From Waddliaceae bacterium (GTDB lineage: Bacteria > Chlamydiota > Chlamydiia > Chlamydiales > GCA-2709385): DNA of 26,394 nucleotides. The DNA lies in contig PAQS01000038.1 in assembly GCA_002709385.1 (NCBI GenBank), positions 1 to 26,394 on the forward strand. Direction: 5' to 3'. Each line of letters opens with the position of its first letter. Positions within the stretch are counted from its first letter, which is position 1. Below the pieces are notes generated by a model. It ran no database searches, was not told where the DNA came from, and was given only the letters and a program-made list of their open reading frames with translations. Shown here one piece after another: positions 25,901 through 26,394 of this stretch. The position numbers were made by a program, and so were the translations under genes.

Positions 25901-26394
25901 GTGTCAATGTGATGGTTTTGTCATCTACATTTGTTGTGAAGGCTGATGTGCCACCAACTGTTAACGCTCCAGACTGAGTTACATTATCACCAGCTGTAAC
26001 ATCTAAGTTACCAGCAACGGTACTTGCTGCCATAGAAAGCGTATCATCAGTGATGATGGTTAGATTACCTGTTACTGTAGACGCTCCAAGTAAAGAACCT
26101 ACACCGTTGTTGGTCCACTGCACATGACCAGTATTTCCACCTGCTGTTTGTGTAGTGAATGTTACTGCACCTGTAAACGCATTGCTTGCATCTGTTAGTG
26201 TGATTGCCATGTCATTCACATCGCTTGTGAATGCTGAAGTTCCTGTTACTGTTAGAGCGCCACTTTGTGTCATTGCTCCACCAGATGTTGCAGAAAGATC
26301 ACCTGCTACACTTGTTGCTGCAAAAGCTAAAGTATCATCTGTATCTCCAGTGAAGTCACCCGCTACTGTAGATGCTCCGATTGAAGTTCCTGTC
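16941..26394 (-). CDS. Giant repetitive surface exoprotein, filamentous-haemagglutinin-like (N-terminus outside window)
   Basis: The frame is open from the right edge of the window to TAA at 16941, at least 3,150 codons; no start can be assigned. Ser, Thr, Gly, Ala, Asp, Asn and Val dominate and I see no cysteine, as is common in secreted beta-helix proteins. The first 2,200 or so residues are about 23-24 units of 95-97 residues, each with motifs such as TQSGALTVSGTSAFTTNVDD, ITLTNASNAFTGAVSFTTQ and GASTVAGDFTV. A more degenerate beta-helical stretch follows (DNA about 19740-17800). A distinct C-terminal region of about 250 residues has a Pro-rich linker (GGPLLNPPIPAGIGG) and helical, charged segments ending EAMILSL. 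No autotransporter barrel or C-terminal aromatic residue is present. This suits a two-partner-secretion exoprotein whose TPS domain lies upstream, but the partner transporter is not in view. An adhesin role is inference. Confidence 0.88.
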   Translation of the reverse strand, partial: TGTSIGASTVAGDFTGDTDDTLAFAATSVAGDLSATSGGAMTQSGALTVTGTSAFTSDVNDMAITLTDASNAFTGAVTFTTQTAGGNTGHVQWTNNGVGSLLGASTVTGNLTIITDDTLSMAASTVAGNLDVTAGDNVTQSGALTVGGTSAFTTNVDDKTITLTHAGNAFTGAITFTTQGTNLSDVNVVNNGTGTSIGASTVAGDFTVDTDDTLAFAATSVAGDLSATSGGAMTQSGALTVSGTSAFATDVNDMAITLTDASNAFTGAVTFTTQTAGGNTGHVQWTNNGVGSLLGASTVTGNLTIITDSTLDLAASTIAGDLTGTAGDDITQSGALTVSGNTVMTTNVDDKSITLMNASNNFVGTLDVNTQTSGLNAGHISITDTSAIDITGWAIGGDLTIVSGAGVNFAVTSLSGALDVTAAGAITQSGALTVAGTSSFTTSIDDTAITLTDVGNAFTGAVDFTTQTAGGNTGHVQWTNNGTGSLLAASTVTGDLTIITDSTLDLAASTVSGDFTATAGDDVTQSGALNITGNTVVTTNVDDKSITLDDASNSFTGTIDLNTQTSGGNAGHITITDSNAINVSGWAVAGNLTVVSGGAVDLAATTVPGNLSVTAADNVTQSGALTISGTSDFITNVDDKTVTLTNASNAFSGDLSFTTQGTAAHVSLTNNGTGTGIAASTIAGDFTVLTDDTLAFAATSVSGNLTTTSGGALTQSGALTVTGTSSLTTNVDDTAITLTNAGNQFTGAIDFTTQSSGANTAHVSLTNNGTDTNVAASTVAGNFTVISDSAVDFAASTVSGDLAVTAGDDLTQSGALTVSGTSAFTTNVDDKTITLTNVGNAFTGTVSFTTQGTNLSHVSLINNGLATNVGASTIAGDFTVDTDDSLDFAASSVAGDLSATSGGAMTQSGALTVSGTSAFTTDMDDMSITLTNASNAFTGAVSFTTQSSGANTADVSWTNNGVGSLLGASTVLGDLTIVTDSTLGMAATTVSGNLSATSGDDMTQSGALTVAGTSAFTTNVDDKTITLTDAGNAFTGTIDLNSQTSGLNTGDISLNNILAISGSGWVIGGDLTLTGDDTVTLATLSVPGDLSITAGNAISQTGALTVSGNAGFTTTNANQSITLNNSGNTISGDMYFTSTGPSADVDVVNNSVATTITNTSVGGSLTIDTDNTLTLGLIGVGTNFTATSGDEMDQTGALTVSGTASFITDVDDKSITIDNAGNLITGAVSFTTQSSGGNTADVTFINGTQSTSVTSATVAGDLNLTSGDTLDIGASTVSGDLTAIAAGAITQSGALLINGTSTLSTTVDDSTITLSNASNDFTGALSFTTQGTAAHVLVVDSTATDLTTSTVAGDFDLTSSGAITQSGGMTVSGASSFTTSVDDMSITLNHASNAFTGEVGFTTQTSGLNTADVTWVNNGVGSLLGASTVAGDLTITTDSTLDIGTSTVAADLTVTASDVITQSGALTVTGNTVVTTDVDDKSITLDHASNNFNGTIDINAQTSGANGGHISLTDANAINISTWTLAGNLTIVSGGVVDFAATTVPGDLSVTAADNISQSGALTVSGTSSFITSVDDKTITLTDASNAMSGAISFTTQGTNLSHVSLVNNGVGTSTGTSTIAGDFSIDIDGTLDLGMTSVAGDLDITVGDDLTQNAAVSVTGTTNLTSNVDDKDITLTNVGNAFTGIITLTNQSSGANDADIMITNSLDLDGINGTVFGDLTLETADAADLASLTVLGDFSVTAGDDLTQSSDITVGGTSSFTTNVDDKTITLNQSGNNFTGAVSFTTQGTTLSSVIFNNNLATTSTGTSSIAGSLIMNVDGSVSFGATTLSGNLTAITDGAVTQTGAMSVAGTSSILVLVDDQGITLTDASNNFVGAIGFTTSTAGANSAHVTIVNSTDTNFSGSAIAGDFSSTSSGTTSFSTIDIDGTATVVSSGNISQSAAMTVDGTASFTTDVDDATITLNQSGNDFNSTVAFTTQGASNIADVTLTNNGAISLASSSISGDLILDAASTLDLAATTVGGDLNATAGGAITQSGALTVTGASAFTVDVDDTAITLTHASNAFSGAMSFTTQTSGFEAGHVSLVNNGVPTILGTSSIAGNFTVDVDNDLSVGATTVLEDLTITAGGNITQTGALNVSGDTVVTTDVDDKVIYLNNAGNVFNGEVDLNTQTSGAMGGHIHFVNTVFTDADGWTINGDVTIESDAGISFTGMALPGNVDLVAANGDVTINGTVDTTATSGTVVISSETGNVNINGTVDAGSGDVQISAPVGSIVVGTADGSAEVITTGAVSISGDSIGSAGYSLEIQGASSLSLDDLGGSDIFLTEFGSTSITNTSITRDDTSGNINIDYFDGGQVRIVSDLNDHNLDTVDVNHSFSFTSDAGSISAANTLNIDGDAAFSTTGTDDTVTISDLNASGNLAVNTVGSAGHATITNTTGIALDSSTVGGDLTLTATTGNISTNSTVTVGGDAVLTTSTADATMNLSNLDLTGTLAVTTSGTSGDVTIVNANDLDWAASTVSGDLTVSSTNGSVSQSGALNVSGDLFVNVLSDDETIMLNNSSNIVNGEVSFTTTGSSTNSDVHFVNTVDTEVTASTIGGALTVDVGSNTLILHDVTSEGPLTFTADSLILNSSFITNGQSITFGGAVTINDDLLVDTTNGGAVSTGGDITFTSTINGSLADSYDVTLTAGSMGDIIIGGTMGANQALDALLVTGRNIFANGAETAGSQQWDASGLLVLNSTASTVANYSTTSPLADISFNATGRSNPSKATIITNAIDAAVTIDSAGSFSVGEGEKITVVGDLSITAADDITINDVNAIGDLTVTATDGDITIRLRDPGLVDGTVSTDPAQMDAGVNIISSGTMTFNKLPIQDDSALSPNVTAPVIYVTPSPASYGNSILVNEANGLHTFTSADVFNELSEVLDLFETEIVPEDNSSLMASELPISEISGGPLLNPPIPAGIGGALAVSEESRRMLEEMGIEIVVSLTLEDWSNMMEEEGLSAFRVTPSTNESGRIRVAAVRLNLDALESTLETYREVFKEQGSTHAKQMHTIMNSSFNEYMAAKEASQSSSTLGGSAQLTEPRTEMKVDTTRFKSAMMANSRTQEYGLAIKTLIEQLKLLGLTKIEMAMTLKTLVPEGMSYQEFEAMILSL
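19750..26394 (-). repeat. Array of about 23-24 protein-coding repeats of about 288 bp
   Basis: The unit encodes 95-97 residues; the TQSGAL-type marker recurs through the whole stretch. Three unit types can be told apart. Type A has SLVNNGxGT. Type A' has WTNNGVGSLLGASTV (near 26115, 25540, 24960, 23520 and 22150). Type B has GNTVVTT, LNTQTSG and a GWA-type rung (near 25210, 24630, 23200, 21820 and 19810; the one near 23200 has an A-type front). The A' units near 25540, 24960, 23520 and 22150 are each followed directly by a B unit. The units starting at 26271 and 25695 lie 576 bases apart and are nearly identical in protein. One unit near 22300-22500 is shortened by about 20 residues. Confidence 0.88.

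Noticed and set aside
17224-25977. Many plus-strand open frames opposite the giant gene, several with similar sequences
   Set aside because: They are antisense shadows of a repetitive, stop-poor coding region; their resemblance to each other comes from the repeats on the minus strand and none has a supporting ribosome-binding site.
16941-26394. Reading the regular repeats as a CRISPR array or satellite DNA
   Set aside because: The unit is about 288 bp, keeps one open frame throughout, and varies mainly at synonymous sites, so it is protein-coding repetition.

Overview
The window looks like a stretch of chromosome from a member of the Chlamydiota, most likely an environmental chlamydia-like lineage; I cannot place it to genus. 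The grounds are the order infC-rpmI-rplT-pheS with no pheT next to pheS, AT-rich intergenic DNA, a secreted ankyrin protein, a NADAR protein with no leader peptide, and a giant cell-surface-type repeat protein. This placement is an inference from gene content.

Layout. Positions 1-700 hold the tail of a Lys/Glu-rich amphipathic protein and a Dps-type ferritin. Positions 790-3496 hold two minus-strand genes for exported proteins: an ankyrin protein, and a fusion of DOPA-4,5-dioxygenase-like domains with a DUF924 domain. Positions 3680-4882 hold a 400-residue protein with a C-terminal NADAR (ADP-ribose-associated) domain. Positions 5016-7410 form a small islet next to a tRNA gene: an XRE-type regulator and an AlbA_2/ATPase-like protein lie between an intact tRNA-Ser(TGA) and a displaced copy of its 3' half. 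Positions 7481-11443 carry the minus-strand translation cluster, in transcription order: ThrRS-like gene, infC, rpmI, rplT, a terminator-like hairpin, pheS. tRNA-Val(GAC) sits just upstream. Positions 11749-14473 hold a NadB-like flavoprotein gene divergent from an IMPDH/GMP reductase family gene. Positions 14455-15821 hold a two-gene minus-strand operon: an unrecognised protein with two similar halves, and a YtqB/MnmM-type methyltransferase. Positions 16191-16898 hold an orphan gene behind a near-consensus promoter. From 16941 to the right edge runs one minus-strand reading frame of at least 3,150 codons. It is built from about 24 units of about 96 residues and resembles two-partner-secretion exoproteins; its N-terminus lies outside the window.

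Most notable points. (1) The gene in the thrS position has lost all three zinc ligands and key catalytic and editing residues of threonyl-tRNA synthetase but keeps the anticodon-binding domain. It is translationally coupled to infC, which starts with TTG. (2) The giant protein has ordered composite repeats (unit types A, A' and B) whose differences are mostly synonymous. (3) tRNA-Ser carries an integration scar around a two-gene islet without an integrase. (4) The NadB-like protein lacks two substrate-binding residues. (5) Two proteins contain internal domain duplications (the dioxygenase/DUF924 fusion and the 256-residue unknown). (6) The NADAR protein carries a long unassigned N-terminal region.
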